Shown here: positions 1 to 9,290 of the stretch, in pieces | How positions within the stretch are numbered: position 1 is the first letter of the stretch | How the letters are laid out: the number at the start of each line of letters is the position of its first letter | NCBI RefSeq assembly: GCF_000245815.1 | Contig: NZ_JH601103.1 | Location: 288,812 to 352,811 of the forward strand | DNA from: Dolosigranulum pigrum ATCC 51524 | GTDB taxonomy: Bacteria; Bacillota; Bacilli; Lactobacillales; Carnobacteriaceae_A | Length of the DNA: 64,000 nt | Direction of reading: 5' to 3' | Translations under genes and position numbers: made by a program | The notes under the pieces: generated by a model | Database searches by the model: none | What the model was told of the DNA's origin: nothing | The model's input: the letters and a program-made list of their open reading frames with translations, nothing else

Positions 1-3000
1 CTTCATTGTTGACAATTTGAAGTTTGATATTATTAATCTCTGTGTAAAGGTTGTTAATTGCTTCCTTACGCACTGTAATCTCTTGTTGGAGAGCTGCATC
101 TATATCAGTTACTCGACTGTCTAAGTGATCCAAGTCATTGGTCATGTTTAAGATGTCATCAGTCATGTCTAAGATATCTTGTTCAAGTCGCAAAATGTTT
201 CCTTCATTTGCTTCTACTCGTTCAGTTAATTCTTCGAGACGATCTTTTTCAGTCTGAATATTTTTACGGATTTTATCTAGATTTTCTTTCAGTGCTTCTT
301 CATTAGCTTCAATGGTTTCTGCTATACCTTTTAAGCTAGAGAGTGTGCTTTCTCTAATATCTTCAAGTTCTTCAGCAATTCGGCCATCCAATTCAGATAC
401 GAGTTGAATTAATTCTGCTAAGTCACCTGCTGAATTGTTAATTGCCAATTCAAAATCTTGTAATACTGCTTTAATTGTATCAAGTTCATATTGTTGAATA
501 TTATCTGATGCTTGAAGGTCTTGAAGTTGTTTATCGGCTTCTTCTAAGACACCTTTAATGGTATCTAATTCAAACTGCATTGCTTCAAAGTTTGGCAACT
601 GTTTCGTACCAACTCGAACAACTTTATCGATGGCATCAATGGTTTCGACAGTTTGATTATCGAAGTCTTTAACAAGTTTTCCATTTTCGAATACAAGTGG
701 GGTTTCCACTACACTCTGACCTAGTCTACCTTCTGTCTCAACAACTTGCATACCGACGTAAAGATTAGGATCTTCTATCATAATTGTTTCGTATTGTAAT
801 GTTTCGATGAATGTTTCTACAACATCGGAACTTGGTCGCACACCGATACGTTCCACACGTTTTTCTGGAGAATAAACCGTCTCAGTAGACATCTTAAGAG
901 CCTGTCCCAATTCTCCGGTCTTAGGATCTACAAAAGCTCCGTAAGTCACTCGTTCTAATCCATCTTTACCTTCTTGTTCAACTACAACTTCACCATGAGC
1001 TAAATTAACATCTGGGATACGTTCGATTGGAGCTGGTACATGGAATGCTTTGATATATTGATTACCTACTAGGATAATACGTTTACCCTCTTCATCACCT
1101 CTATCTTCTTTTTCACCAAATTCTAGCTCATCAGATGGTCTAAATTCGACTTCCTGTACTCTAACAATTCGACTAAATGTAGTATATGCTTGATCTTCAT
1201 ACTCCTCTTTTAAATCTAAATCACGTACTCGGAAGTTAACTCTATATTCACCTGGTTGATCAAAGTTAATCTCCTCTATATTCAATATTTCTATAGTAGA
1301 TTCTGCTGTAACATCTTTGTCTTCATTAGCATTCTTATCAGTAATAGTAATCCCGTCTGTAAGGTCAGTATCACCCGTTCCTTGACGAACTGTCAACGGA
1401 TCATTACCTGTTACTTCTGGTAATACCCCTGTTCCAACAAGTACTTCCTCGTCAATTTTCTTTGTTATTACTTCGCTATCTATAACTTTAGGTTCTCCAA
1501 AAGCTTCTCCGTATAATGTCCACTGACCAGTACGTTCTTTAACTAATCCGTCCCGACCATCTATTATAGTCTTTGATACTCCAACAGGCAAACTAGCATC
1601 TTCTTTTTTCACTGTATCAAATGGTTCAGTTATCTCATTTACTGAGATTGTTTTATAATTTGTATATATTCTTGCATTTATTGAACCTAAATTAATTAAT
1701 TCATTAGGGTTAAATAGATTAGAATATACCCTTGAATATAATCTTGGCTCTGATTCTTCGGTAAGTTGTCCCACTAAAATAAATTCATCATAATTATATG
1801 GTCGTAATTGTACACCTTCTTTCAGTTGATACTTAACAGCTGTAACCTCTTGAACATTAGTAATTTCTTTTTCAGATACAAATTTAACATTATCGATTGA
1901 AGATTCACTCGTTAATTCTTCTGTTGTATATAAAAGATCATATTTTTCATTAGGTTCAACAAACTCAGTTAAATACACACTGTTTGTTGTTTCCTGTTTT
2001 TCACCATTAACGTTATAGCCATCTTTACGTGGTAAGGATACAATAACACCTCTATCTGTCACAGGTGTATCAGTTAAATTAAATAATCGTGATCGCATAT
2101 AGAGATCTTTTCCTGGTACCGAAGCTATACGTTCATAATAATTACCATCTCTTGATGATCCTATTTCGATAGTATTAGTTAAACCCGTTGGAACGGCTAC
2201 AGAAGCATGACGAACAGCTTTACTGTGTTCAGCATCAATTTTAAATCTATCATTTTCTTCAAAATCTATACGATGTTCTATTTCAAACTCCACATATCCA
2301 TTTCTAGAATTTAATAAAACATCTGAATCCATCTGGTATTTCAACTTTTCAGGTTTATGTTCAACTGAAATTGGTGTTACAGGCTCCTTTGCGATAAACT
2401 TATAATTTGTTCCTCCAGTTTCAGTTTGAGTCATTTCAATTGTATATAGTTTTTCAAAGTCAGCTTTCTTATCCTGAAAATCTATATACACACCTCGAGG
2501 CGTTGTAATCTCATAAATATAATTATTTACATCCTGATTAACTCTAGACGGTAATCCTCTGGAATGATCAATACTAATTTTTGAATCAAAACTTTTATTT
2601 AAATCAACTCTTTCATCTTTTAGTGAGATATCCGACTTCAACTTATAGACTCGTTGAATATCTTGTAAAGTATATTTATTATTTGTATTATTACTGAATC
2701 TATGTGTACTTTCCGTAACTTCTTCTAATTCAGTTTTTTTGAATGAAACATTTGCTACTAAAGTACCATTGGAAGAAGTTGTTACTCCTTCATGCGTTGC
2801 ATCTTCAGAAGCTTTCATATAAACATTAAATACAGACCTCTTCACATGCATAGGCTCATCAAAGATTATATCAAACTCTTTAAATTGATTGAAAGATACT
2901 TCCCCCGCCAGAACAGCTTCTCGAGATAATATGCTACGCTCATTATTTTCTGTTATACCTAAAATCTGAAAATCAATATCACTAAATGTATTATCAAAAT

Positions 3001-4894
3001 AAAACCGCTCAATTTCAAAATCTTTAGTAGATGGATTATTAAAGTTAATTTTTGTTATAGGAGTCGTACTTCCATCTAAAGTAGTACCTGTTATTGTTGT
3101 TTCAAAATCTGGTTTTAATTCTTTATAATCCTCTTTAGTATATAATCTACGGAAATTACCTATTATTTCGTTACTTTGAGAAAGTCTTGTTCGGGTCGGA
3201 TATGCTAAAGTGCGGATGTTTAATTTTTTCTCAGAGGTATCTACTTCTACCCAGCCCAATTTATCTTTATGATACTCTGCCAAAAGTGTTTCAGAATTTT
3301 CTAAGGGATTATCTGCATAGAGCTTAGCCCAAAAAGTTTTTCCGGACAAATCTTTTTCAGAAAGATTTGTATTTTTCACATACATATTCATTGTCCGTCT
3401 ACCTGTGGTACTATAATATCTATTCTTAAAGGTATATATATTGCGATCTGTATCAGTTAATTTTTGGGCAGGTAACCCCCCATCAAATCTTATCTCATAT
3501 CCTTCTGGAAATTCAAAAAATAGTTTCTCTGATGGTATAAAATATTTACTAGGAAACTCATAACTATATAGATCACTTTTTAATTCCCAATTCAATTGGA
3601 ATTCACTAAAATTAACAGGGCCATAATTACTAGGGTTATTATCCCATGAACCAACTTTTAATGGGTCAGTTTCAGGATTTGCACTAGAACCACCTGACTC
3701 ATTGATAAAGCTAGATTTGTATGGTGGTTTCACATTAGCCTCTATTGTTTTGACGGGAATAATGTGATAAGCTTTTTGGACATATGTTACTGCCAGTTTG
3801 CTAATAGTTTCCCCATTATTATCAACGAGTGAAATTTCAAATTCTTCTTTGAAATCAGAGTTTGTACCCTGACTTAGGCTATTTGCACGGTAATTACGCG
3901 CCTTAATACTAAAAGGGATTGATATATTATTCATTCCGGGCGTAATTGTACCTATTTTATAATCAGAATAATAATGAGAATCAGATCGTTTATTGGAAGA
4001 AGCTCTTGAGAATTCACCAGAATTAACTGCGAAATCATAAATGTATCCATCATATGTCTGTTTAGACCTCTTAAATCTTAATATAACATTTTCATACTGT
4101 TTTTCTCCATCATAGTTTATAAAAACTCGCTGATTTATTTGAGTATCAATATAATCTTGATCTTCGAGACGAGGACCATCTTGTTCAACTCTTATATTAA
4201 GACCCCCGTCATTTTGTACCAATTCTGATTTGAGAATATTATCTCTTTCAGCACTTTTTATTAATTCTTCACGATCTATATCTCTTGAATTTCCATCTTC
4301 AGGTTCTATACTAGCATTATCAACTTCTGGTTCGGGTTTATTGATTATCGGAATTTCTTCAAAATCATATTCTCTATCAGCTGATTGATTAGCTCGTGGT
4401 TGGGTCTTTAGTTCATCCCTATCTACTAAATCAGTCTTTTCAGTAGTTACTGGGTCCTCGATTGATTCTTGAAGTGTTTCGAATTCTTCAGATGCTGCAG
4501 ACTTCTCAGATTCTCCCACTGGTTGAGTTAGTTCGGTCTCTCCAACCGGTTCTTCTGTTTCTAGAACTGGTTCTTCCGCTCCACTACTAGCAGGTTCTGC
4601 TATCTTCTCCTCCACTGTTGGTAATTGTTCTGTAGATGTTACTGATGCTTCAACTGCTTCATTAATTTTCTCAGAATCTACTTTTGGAGTTACTTTATTA
4701 TATGTAGTCTCCACTTTAGTGTCCTCTGTTGTTGCATTAGACTGTTCTTCTGCCAATACAGCTTCACTTCCAAAGACTAATGATGCTCCAACAACAACTG
4801 ATCCAACACCAACTTTTAGCTTCTTGATTGTATAGTGAATTTTCTTATTACGTAAGCGATTAATCCGTTCTTTCTTATTATTCTTTCCTAGCAT
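1..4894 (-). CDS. YSIRK-type large surface adhesin with G5 domain, 3' end outside the window
   Basis: Open reading frame from ATG at 4894 to the window edge, 1631 codons and still open. A strong GGAGG lies 8 bases before the ATG. Residues 1-48 form a long signal peptide with a YSIRK-like core (YTIKKLKVGVGSV, residues 21-33) and probable cleavage after VLA at 48. Next comes a Glu/Thr/Ser-rich low-complexity stretch (about 50-230), then about 900 residues of beta-rich sequence I cannot assign. An Ig-like segment lies near 1135-1240. A G5 domain follows at about 1360-1432 (core YVGMQVVETEG, ending VVRVGTK). The last 200 visible residues are a Glu/Leu/Asn coiled coil. The family is secreted and sortase-anchored, with adhesion or biofilm roles. 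The LPXTG end would lie beyond the window, so cell-wall anchoring is inferred. Confidence 0.88.
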   Translation of the reverse strand, partial: MLGKNNKKERINRLRNKKIHYTIKKLKVGVGSVVVGASLVFGSEAVLAEEQSNATTEDTKVETTYNKVTPKVDSEKINEAVEASVTSTEQLPTVEEKIAEPASSGAEEPVLETEEPVGETELTQPVGESEKSAASEEFETLQESIEDPVTTEKTDLVDRDELKTQPRANQSADREYDFEEIPIINKPEPEVDNASIEPEDGNSRDIDREELIKSAERDNILKSELVQNDGGLNIRVEQDGPRLEDQDYIDTQINQRVFINYDGEKQYENVILRFKRSKQTYDGYIYDFAVNSGEFSRASSNKRSDSHYYSDYKIGTITPGMNNISIPFSIKARNYRANSLSQGTNSDFKEEFEISLVDNNGETISKLAVTYVQKAYHIIPVKTIEANVKPPYKSSFINESGGSSANPETDPLKVGSWDNNPSNYGPVNFSEFQLNWELKSDLYSYEFPSKYFIPSEKLFFEFPEGYEIRFDGGLPAQKLTDTDRNIYTFKNRYYSTTGRRTMNMYVKNTNLSEKDLSGKTFWAKLYADNPLENSETLLAEYHKDKLGWVEVDTSEKKLNIRTLAYPTRTRLSQSNEIIGNFRRLYTKEDYKELKPDFETTITGTTLDGSTTPITKINFNNPSTKDFEIERFYFDNTFSDIDFQILGITENNERSILSREAVLAGEVSFNQFKEFDIIFDEPMHVKRSVFNVYMKASEDATHEGVTTSSNGTLVANVSFKKTELEEVTESTHRFSNNTNNKYTLQDIQRVYKLKSDISLKDERVDLNKSFDSKISIDHSRGLPSRVNQDVNNYIYEITTPRGVYIDFQDKKADFEKLYTIEMTQTETGGTNYKFIAKEPVTPISVEHKPEKLKYQMDSDVLLNSRNGYVEFEIEHRIDFEENDRFKIDAEHSKAVRHASVAVPTGLTNTIEIGSSRDGNYYERIASVPGKDLYMRSRLFNLTDTPVTDRGVIVSLPRKDGYNVNGEKQETTNSVYLTEFVEPNEKYDLLYTTEELTSESSIDNVKFVSEKEITNVQEVTAVKYQLKEGVQLRPYNYDEFILVGQLTEESEPRLYSRVYSNLFNPNELINLGSINARIYTNYKTISVNEITEPFDTVKKEDASLPVGVSKTIIDGRDGLVKERTGQWTLYGEAFGEPKVIDSEVITKKIDEEVLVGTGVLPEVTGNDPLTVRQGTGDTDLTDGITITDKNANEDKDVTAESTIEILNIEEINFDQPGEYRVNFRVRDLDLKEEYEDQAYTTFSRIVRVQEVEFRPSDELEFGEKEDRGDEEGKRIILVGNQYIKAFHVPAPIERIPDVNLAHGEVVVEQEGKDGLERVTYGAFVDPKTGELGQALKMSTETVYSPEKRVERIGVRPSSDVVETFIETLQYETIMIEDPNLYVGMQVVETEGRLGQSVVETPLVFENGKLVKDFDNQTVETIDAIDKVVRVGTKQLPNFEAMQFELDTIKGVLEEADKQLQDLQASDNIQQYELDTIKAVLQDFELAINNSAGDLAELIQLVSELDGRIAEELEDIRESTLSSLKGIAETIEANEEALKENLDKIRKNIQTEKDRLEELTERVEANEGNILRLEQDILDMTDDILNMTNDLDHLDSRVTDIDAALQQEITVRKEAINNLYTEINNIKLQIVNNE

Positions 4895-5037
4895 AAGGTT
4901 CCTCCAATCATATTTGCACAGTTTGAAAAATTAACAACATTCCTTAAATCATTCTAATTTATTCCACAATTCTTTCATATTATATAATAAAATCTTTAAA
5001 AAAACAGTAATTTTATAAAATAATTTAAAGATTTAAA

Positions 5038-5052
5038 TGACAATGATTATTA
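5038..5052. promoter_or_regulatory. Candidate Fur-family (7-1-7) operator
   Basis: TGACAATGATTATTA matches the 7-1-7 inverted repeat TGATAATnATTATCA at 13 of 15 positions. It lies in the 258-bp AT-rich gap between the adhesin start and the tenA promoter, about 145 bp upstream of the adhesin ATG. Fur, Zur or PerR could bind such a site. In AT-rich DNA a chance match is quite possible. I see nothing else distinct in this gap. Confidence 0.25.
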
Positions 5053-5152
5053 ATAGTATTTTAATAAAAGAACATTTAGGGATTATTCCTATATGATGAT
5101 TGGATAATCTCAATTGTGTTTTTTATGTCTTTTCACCCGCAATCCCTTCCAC

Positions 5153-5180
5153 TTGTCTTCTCCCCTCACTATGGTATACT
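5153..5180 (+). promoter_or_regulatory. tenA promoter
   Basis: TTGTCT (5153-5158), 16-bp spacer, then TATACT (5175-5180) with an extended TG one base upstream. Transcription would start just before the TPP aptamer. Confidence 0.6.
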
Positions 5181-5187
5181 GTCTACA

Positions 5188-5270
5188 AATAACTGCTAGG
5201 GGTAGTCGCGAGGCTTGAGAGAGACCCTTATAACCTGATTCGATTAAGATCGACGGAGGGAAGCGAAGGT
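5188..5270 (+). ncRNA. TPP riboswitch (THI element)
   Basis: The conserved core of the thiamine pyrophosphate aptamer is readable: AGGGGTAG, TTGAGAGAGACCCTTATAA, CCTGAT, a variable stem, then GGAGGGAAGC. It sits between a good promoter and tenA, the gene class it usually controls. No U-tract terminator is visible between the aptamer and the tenA Shine-Dalgarno sequence, so control is more likely at translation. That last point is inference. Confidence 0.9.
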
Positions 5271-5320
5271 AGATGAGGGCTTTCTGTCTAGCGGTTAAAA
5301 CGCTTAAGGAGGGCTTTTTT

Positions 5321-5989
5321 ATGAGTTTTAGTGAAGAGATGAAAGCACGGTCGCAGGAAGCATGGGAGAAAAACATTCACCATCCTTATATTGAAGAGTT
5401 GGTAGCAGGGACGCTGGATAAGGAAGCATTCAAGTTTTATATTAAACAAGATATATACTACTTGAAGCACTTCGGAAAGGCACATGCCCTAGCATCCGCT
5501 CACTCTGATGACTTCAAGTTAACGGTTCGGTTGGCAGAAAAAGCACAAAAGACAGCGCAGGCTGAACTGACTGTGCACGAACAGCATGCGAAGGCACTGG
5601 ATTTAGCAGATTTCAAGGCAGAAGACTTCTCGCCTGCGCCAGCTGCCTATAACTATACATCGCATATGTATCGCTGTTGCTTATTTGGTGACGTAGGCGA
5701 GATGATTGCGGCGATTTTGCCTTGTTATTGGGTTTATGCCGATATTGGTGCCTATTATGCTGACCAGCATCCAGCCGAGGAACTTTATGATAACTGGATT
5801 CAGACATACGCTAGTGACTGGTTCCAATCGTCCAAGAATGAGATGATTCAAATTATGGATAACCTCGCAGCAGAAGCATCCGATGCCCAAAAAGAAAAAT
5901 ATTTCGATGCCTTCCATAAAGCCGTTGAATTCGAAATTGCCTTCTGGAGCATGGCGTACGAACATGAGAAGTGGTATTCGGAACGATAA
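5321..5989 (+). CDS. tenA: Thiaminase II / aminopyrimidine aminohydrolase TenA
   Basis: 222 residues, the usual TenA length. Start chosen at 5321 because AAGGAGGG lies 8 bases upstream; the in-frame ATG at 5273 lies inside the riboswitch region and lacks a site. The sequence shows the TenA fold signature: FYIKQDIYYLKHF near residue 40, the CLFGD-EMIAAILPCYWVY active-site segment with its cysteine near residue 120, and a C-terminal FEIAFWSMAYEHEKW helix. TenA hydrolyses aminopyrimidines from degraded thiamine so that HMP can be reused. No other thiamine gene is in this window, so it appears to be a stand-alone salvage unit. Transcription ends at the hairpin at 6006-6064. Confidence 0.95.
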   Translation: MSFSEEMKARSQEAWEKNIHHPYIEELVAGTLDKEAFKFYIKQDIYYLKHFGKAHALASAHSDDFKLTVRLAEKAQKTAQAELTVHEQHAKALDLADFKAEDFSPAPAAYNYTSHMYRCCLFGDVGEMIAAILPCYWVYADIGAYYADQHPAEELYDNWIQTYASDWFQSSKNEMIQIMDNLAAEASDAQKEKYFDAFHKAVEFEIAFWSMAYEHEKWYSER

Positions 5990-6005
5990 TGTACTGAATA
6001 TACTT

Positions 6006-6064
6006 AAAAAGCATCTACTTCACTTATTAGAACACTGCAGATTCATGAAGTAGATGCTTTTTTT
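6006..6064. terminator. Bidirectional terminator between tenA and ktrA
   Basis: Perfect 12-bp stem GCATCTACTTCA (6011-6022) / TGAAGTAGATGC (6046-6057), flanked by A5 on the left and T7 on the right. It can therefore serve tenA (+) and ktrA (-), which converge here. Confidence 0.9.
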
Positions 6065-6094
6065 GTAATATTTAATTTATTTTGATAGGTAGCC

Positions 6095-6757
6095 TTAATC
6101 TTCTACATAATCGAATTCTTCGATGTCATCTTTATTCCCAATGGCTACTAGGATATCTGTCGCATCAAGTGGTGCATCGACTGCTAAGTTATAATTGATC
6201 ATGTTGGTTTGAGCTGATTTGATCCCAATAATATTTAGTCCAAATTCTGATCGTAAGTCTAACTCTTTAATTGATTTACCGAACCATTTTTTCGGCGGAG
6301 TAAATTCGACAATCGATACATCATCTTCCAGATCAATCACATCGCGAATATTTGGATTGCGCAATTGTTTGGAAAGCTTCAGTCCTGCCGCATACTCTGG
6401 TCGAATCACTTCAGTGGCACCCAGTTGTTCCATAATCTCTCTATGTCGCTTATTCTTTACTTTGACAATAATATTCTTAATGCCAAGGTTCTTACAGTTC
6501 AAGGTAGCGATAACGCTTGACTCCAAGGAAGATGCCGTCGCAATAATGACCGTCTCACACTGCGCGATACCCACTGACTTGATTAACTCCATATCTGTGA
6601 AGTCCCCAATAACCGCTTCTAACACATAAGATTCTATGCGTTGCGTGATCGTCTTATCCTTATCAATCGTGATAATATCAACTGGCTCGTCCGTCAATTC
6701 TTTCACTACTGTACGACCGAACACGCCTAATCCAAGTACTCCAATTGTTCGTCTCAT
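6095..6757 (-). CDS. ktrA: Ktr potassium uptake regulatory subunit (KtrA/TrkA RCK protein)
   Basis: 220 residues, typical of KtrA. An N-terminal RCK_N Rossmann domain begins at once with GLGVFG (residues 8-13), followed by acidic ITIDKDK at the end of the second strand, which contacts nucleotide. An RCK_C domain occupies about 135-220. The protein forms a cytoplasmic octameric ring that gates the membrane subunit in response to ATP/ADP. It lies 9 bp downstream of ktrB on the same strand, so the two form an operon. ktrA and ktrC cannot be told apart by eye. Confidence 0.92.
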   Translation of the reverse strand: MRRTIGVLGLGVFGRTVVKELTDEPVDIITIDKDKTITQRIESYVLEAVIGDFTDMELIKSVGIAQCETVIIATASSLESSVIATLNCKNLGIKNIIVKVKNKRHREIMEQLGATEVIRPEYAAGLKLSKQLRNPNIRDVIDLEDDVSIVEFTPPKKWFGKSIKELDLRSEFGLNIIGIKSAQTNMINYNLAVDAPLDATDILVAIGNKDDIEEFDYVED

Positions 6758-6766
6758 CTAATCATC

Positions 6767-8137
6767 CTATCCTATTAATATTTGTCCTGTTGCTCGTTGG
6801 ACATCTGGGCTTGATTTTTTCAACTTAAGTGCCGTGAAGATTGTAATTGGACCAACACGACCGATAAACATTAATACCATAATGATGGTCTGACTCATCC
6901 GACTTAATTCTGGTGTCAAGTCAGCTGTTACCCCGACCGTTGCCAGTGCTGACACTACTTCAAAAATAACAAATTCTAAATCTACCCAACTATCAAGCAA
7001 CGTAATCGCAATAATACTAGTGACAATAATTGCCAAGAAAGTCATCGCAATAATGAGTGATTTTTGAACTGCTTTTTTGTCAATTAAGCGTCGGAAGAAA
7101 ATAACTTGTTGCTCTCCTCTCATTTCTGAAAGAATCATCTTCCCGATAATCGCACATGTCGTTGTCTTCACTCCCCCAGCCGTTCCACCCGGAGATCCAC
7201 CGATGAACATAAAAATCGTACAAATTAACAAAGTCGCCGTATGTAACTTGGTATAGTTTACCGTCGCAAAACCTGCCGTCCGCATAGTTGTGGACTGGAA
7301 GAAGGATATCTTCAACTGATCAACGAACGCTGAGCCCACCATTGTATGGCCCACTTCCAATAGATAAAACAGCACCGTCCCACTTAACAACAATGCTCCC
7401 GTAACTGTAATCGCCACCTTAGAACTCAACGATAACCGTCGAAACAAATGCTTAGGACTAATATAATCTTCCCAAGAAGTTGCCTGCTTAAAGTGTTCCT
7501 TCAAATCATTCCAAACCGAAAACCCAAGTCCACCAAAAATAATAAGCATCGGAATGACAATATTAATGATAGTCACATGGCTATACGCAATTAAACTTGT
7601 AGGTCCCAGATTATCAAACCCGGCATTATTAAAAGCCGAAATGGATAAAAAAGCTGACGTGAATGCTCCTTTTTTCCACCCTAAATCAGGAATGAAATAC
7701 GTCATCAACAATAAGGCACCTACAACTTCCACCATTGCAACAAACTTAAAAACGGACTTAATAAACGGCTTGAAATCCTCAACACTCTCCCGATTCAACG
7801 CCTCTGTAACCGCAACTTGTTCCGAAAAACTCACACGCTCATTAATCGCATAGTAGAGATATGCAATAATCGTCAAAATCCCCAAACCTCCGATAGACAT
7901 CAGAATCATACTGACCACTTGACCAAACAAATTATACGTCAAATAGACTGGTTGTGTGTATAAGCCGGTTACACATACCATTGAAATAGCGGTAAACAAG
8001 TGATCAAAGAACACCGCTTCTGAACTATGTGCCTGACTAATCGGTAAACTAAGTAATCCTGAACCAATCAGCACCGTGACTAAAAAACTGAGCGAAATTT
8101 TTAACGGAATCGATAATTTATTAAATTGATGTAACAT
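6767..8137 (-). CDS. ktrB: Ktr potassium transporter membrane subunit
   Basis: 456 residues with the eight-helix, four-repeat architecture of Trk/Ktr/HKT transporters. The four pore-loop glycines are visible: CVTGLYT near residue 60, FNNAGFD near 175, MRTAGFATVN near 290, and ATVGVTADL near 400. It mediates sodium-dependent K+ uptake across the cytoplasmic membrane together with the KtrA ring encoded 9 bp downstream. The start at 8137 follows AGAAGG. I found no convincing promoter in the 250-bp gap upstream. Confidence 0.93.
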   Translation of the reverse strand: MLHQFNKLSIPLKISLSFLVTVLIGSGLLSLPISQAHSSEAVFFDHLFTAISMVCVTGLYTQPVYLTYNLFGQVVSMILMSIGGLGILTIIAYLYYAINERVSFSEQVAVTEALNRESVEDFKPFIKSVFKFVAMVEVVGALLLMTYFIPDLGWKKGAFTSAFLSISAFNNAGFDNLGPTSLIAYSHVTIINIVIPMLIIFGGLGFSVWNDLKEHFKQATSWEDYISPKHLFRRLSLSSKVAITVTGALLLSGTVLFYLLEVGHTMVGSAFVDQLKISFFQSTTMRTAGFATVNYTKLHTATLLICTIFMFIGGSPGGTAGGVKTTTCAIIGKMILSEMRGEQQVIFFRRLIDKKAVQKSLIIAMTFLAIIVTSIIAITLLDSWVDLEFVIFEVVSALATVGVTADLTPELSRMSQTIIMVLMFIGRVGPITIFTALKLKKSSPDVQRATGQILIG

Positions 8138-8306
8138 AAAAAACCTTCTATCTATTTTAAAATCGAATAATACATACCACTAGCTAGTTTAACGCATATG
8201 AAGTAAATTGTCACTAAAAAATTAACAAAAATATGATGAGAATACGCCCCTAACCTCGTCTGACAATACTGAATCATACTAAAATCATCTCGCTTATATG
8301 ATTCAA

Positions 8307-8340
8307 CAAAAAATCCCCTACTCACACACTATGAGTAGGG
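8307..8340 (-). terminator. Terminator of the MBL-fold gene
   Basis: Nine-base stem CCCTACTCA (8316-8324) / TGAGTAGGG (8332-8340). Read on the minus strand it is followed by a run of six T. It lies about 50 bp past the stop of the gene ending at 8391. Confidence 0.8.
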
Positions 8341-8390
8341 AATTCCTATTTATTAATTTAATAATCTATCAATTAATTGTCACGTCCTAT

Positions 8391-9272
8391 TTATATCATA
8401 TAATCCTCACTATATGGGATAAGCGGTTCTTTATCTCTCGGAATCGATTTCACTATCTTTTCACCCGATTTATCCCATTGCACAAGTGCATAATACGGAT
8501 CATGATAAAAAATAAATTGAGACTGATGACTGAATCCATATTCTAACCACTTATTCTTTTGTTCGATTGAAGTCATCGGATAATCATCAACAGCTGGAAC
8601 CCATAATGGATTAAGGTGTGCTGTGGTCATTAATAAATCGCCCATATGAATCATGGTCTCCTCATTCTGAGCAATAACAACAATCGAATGCCCTCGTGAA
8701 TGACCTCCTGTATGATGAAGTGTTATCGCGTCATTTAACTCAAACTTATCAGAAAATGTAACCACTTGATCTTGAACCGGCTGCCAATTATCTTTCAAAT
8801 ACGTCCCGGTTGTTCGCTCATTTGGATTTCGGACTTCATCCCACTCTATTTCATTCATATAAATAGTTGCATTAGGAAAAACAGGCTTTAAGGTTTCATT
8901 CACTAATTTGGTGAGACCTCCAGCATGATCATTATGCATATGTGTTTGAATAATCGTATCAATATCAGCTGCAGTTAGACCTAACGCTTGGAGACTCTCT
9001 TCAACGGTCGTATCTCGAGTGACGCCAGCATTTCGCCGCTGTTTATTCGTCATTTTAGAGGTCCCAATTCCGGTATCTATTAAAATATTTTCTCCTTGAT
9101 ATTGCAGTAAAATTGGATCCATTACCTGTGGAATTTGGTTTTTATTGTTCACTGGAAATTTTTTATTCCAAACAGCTTTTGGCACGGGTCCAAATAATAC
9201 GCCACCATCATGATATGATCGCATACCATCTAACCAGGTAATCGAAACCTTTCCAAATTGATACGTCTTCAT
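8391..9272 (-). CDS. MBL-fold hydrolase, YtnP / N-acyl homoserine lactonase-like
   Basis: 293 residues. The metallo-beta-lactamase metal motif HMHNDHAGG is at about residues 112-120, with further ligands in HTGGHSRGHS (about 190-199) and HMGD (about 210-213). That is the lactonase-type dinuclear zinc site. Overall it resembles YtnP-type quorum-quenching lactonases, but the substrate cannot be read from sequence. It is encoded 18 bp downstream of a FabK-like enzyme on the same strand, so the pair is probably co-transcribed from the promoter at 10271-10299 and ends at the hairpin at 8316-8340. Confidence 0.82.
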   Translation of the reverse strand: MKTYQFGKVSITWLDGMRSYHDGGVLFGPVPKAVWNKKFPVNNKNQIPQVMDPILLQYQGENILIDTGIGTSKMTNKQRRNAGVTRDTTVEESLQALGLTAADIDTIIQTHMHNDHAGGLTKLVNETLKPVFPNATIYMNEIEWDEVRNPNERTTGTYLKDNWQPVQDQVVTFSDKFELNDAITLHHTGGHSRGHSIVVIAQNEETMIHMGDLLMTTAHLNPLWVPAVDDYPMTSIEQKNKWLEYGFSHQSQFIFYHDPYYALVQWDKSGEKIVKSIPRDKEPLIPYSEDYMI

Positions 9273-9290
9273 AAAGCTTACTCACTCCCT

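Noticed and set aside
5110..5376. Minus-strand open frame of 88 codons over the riboswitch and tenA start
   Set aside because: It is the complement of a conserved TPP aptamer and of tenA coding sequence, with no protein-like features.
8298..8546. Plus-strand open frame of 82 codons
   Set aside because: It begins in the terminator hairpin and continues antisense to the MBL-fold gene; no binding site.
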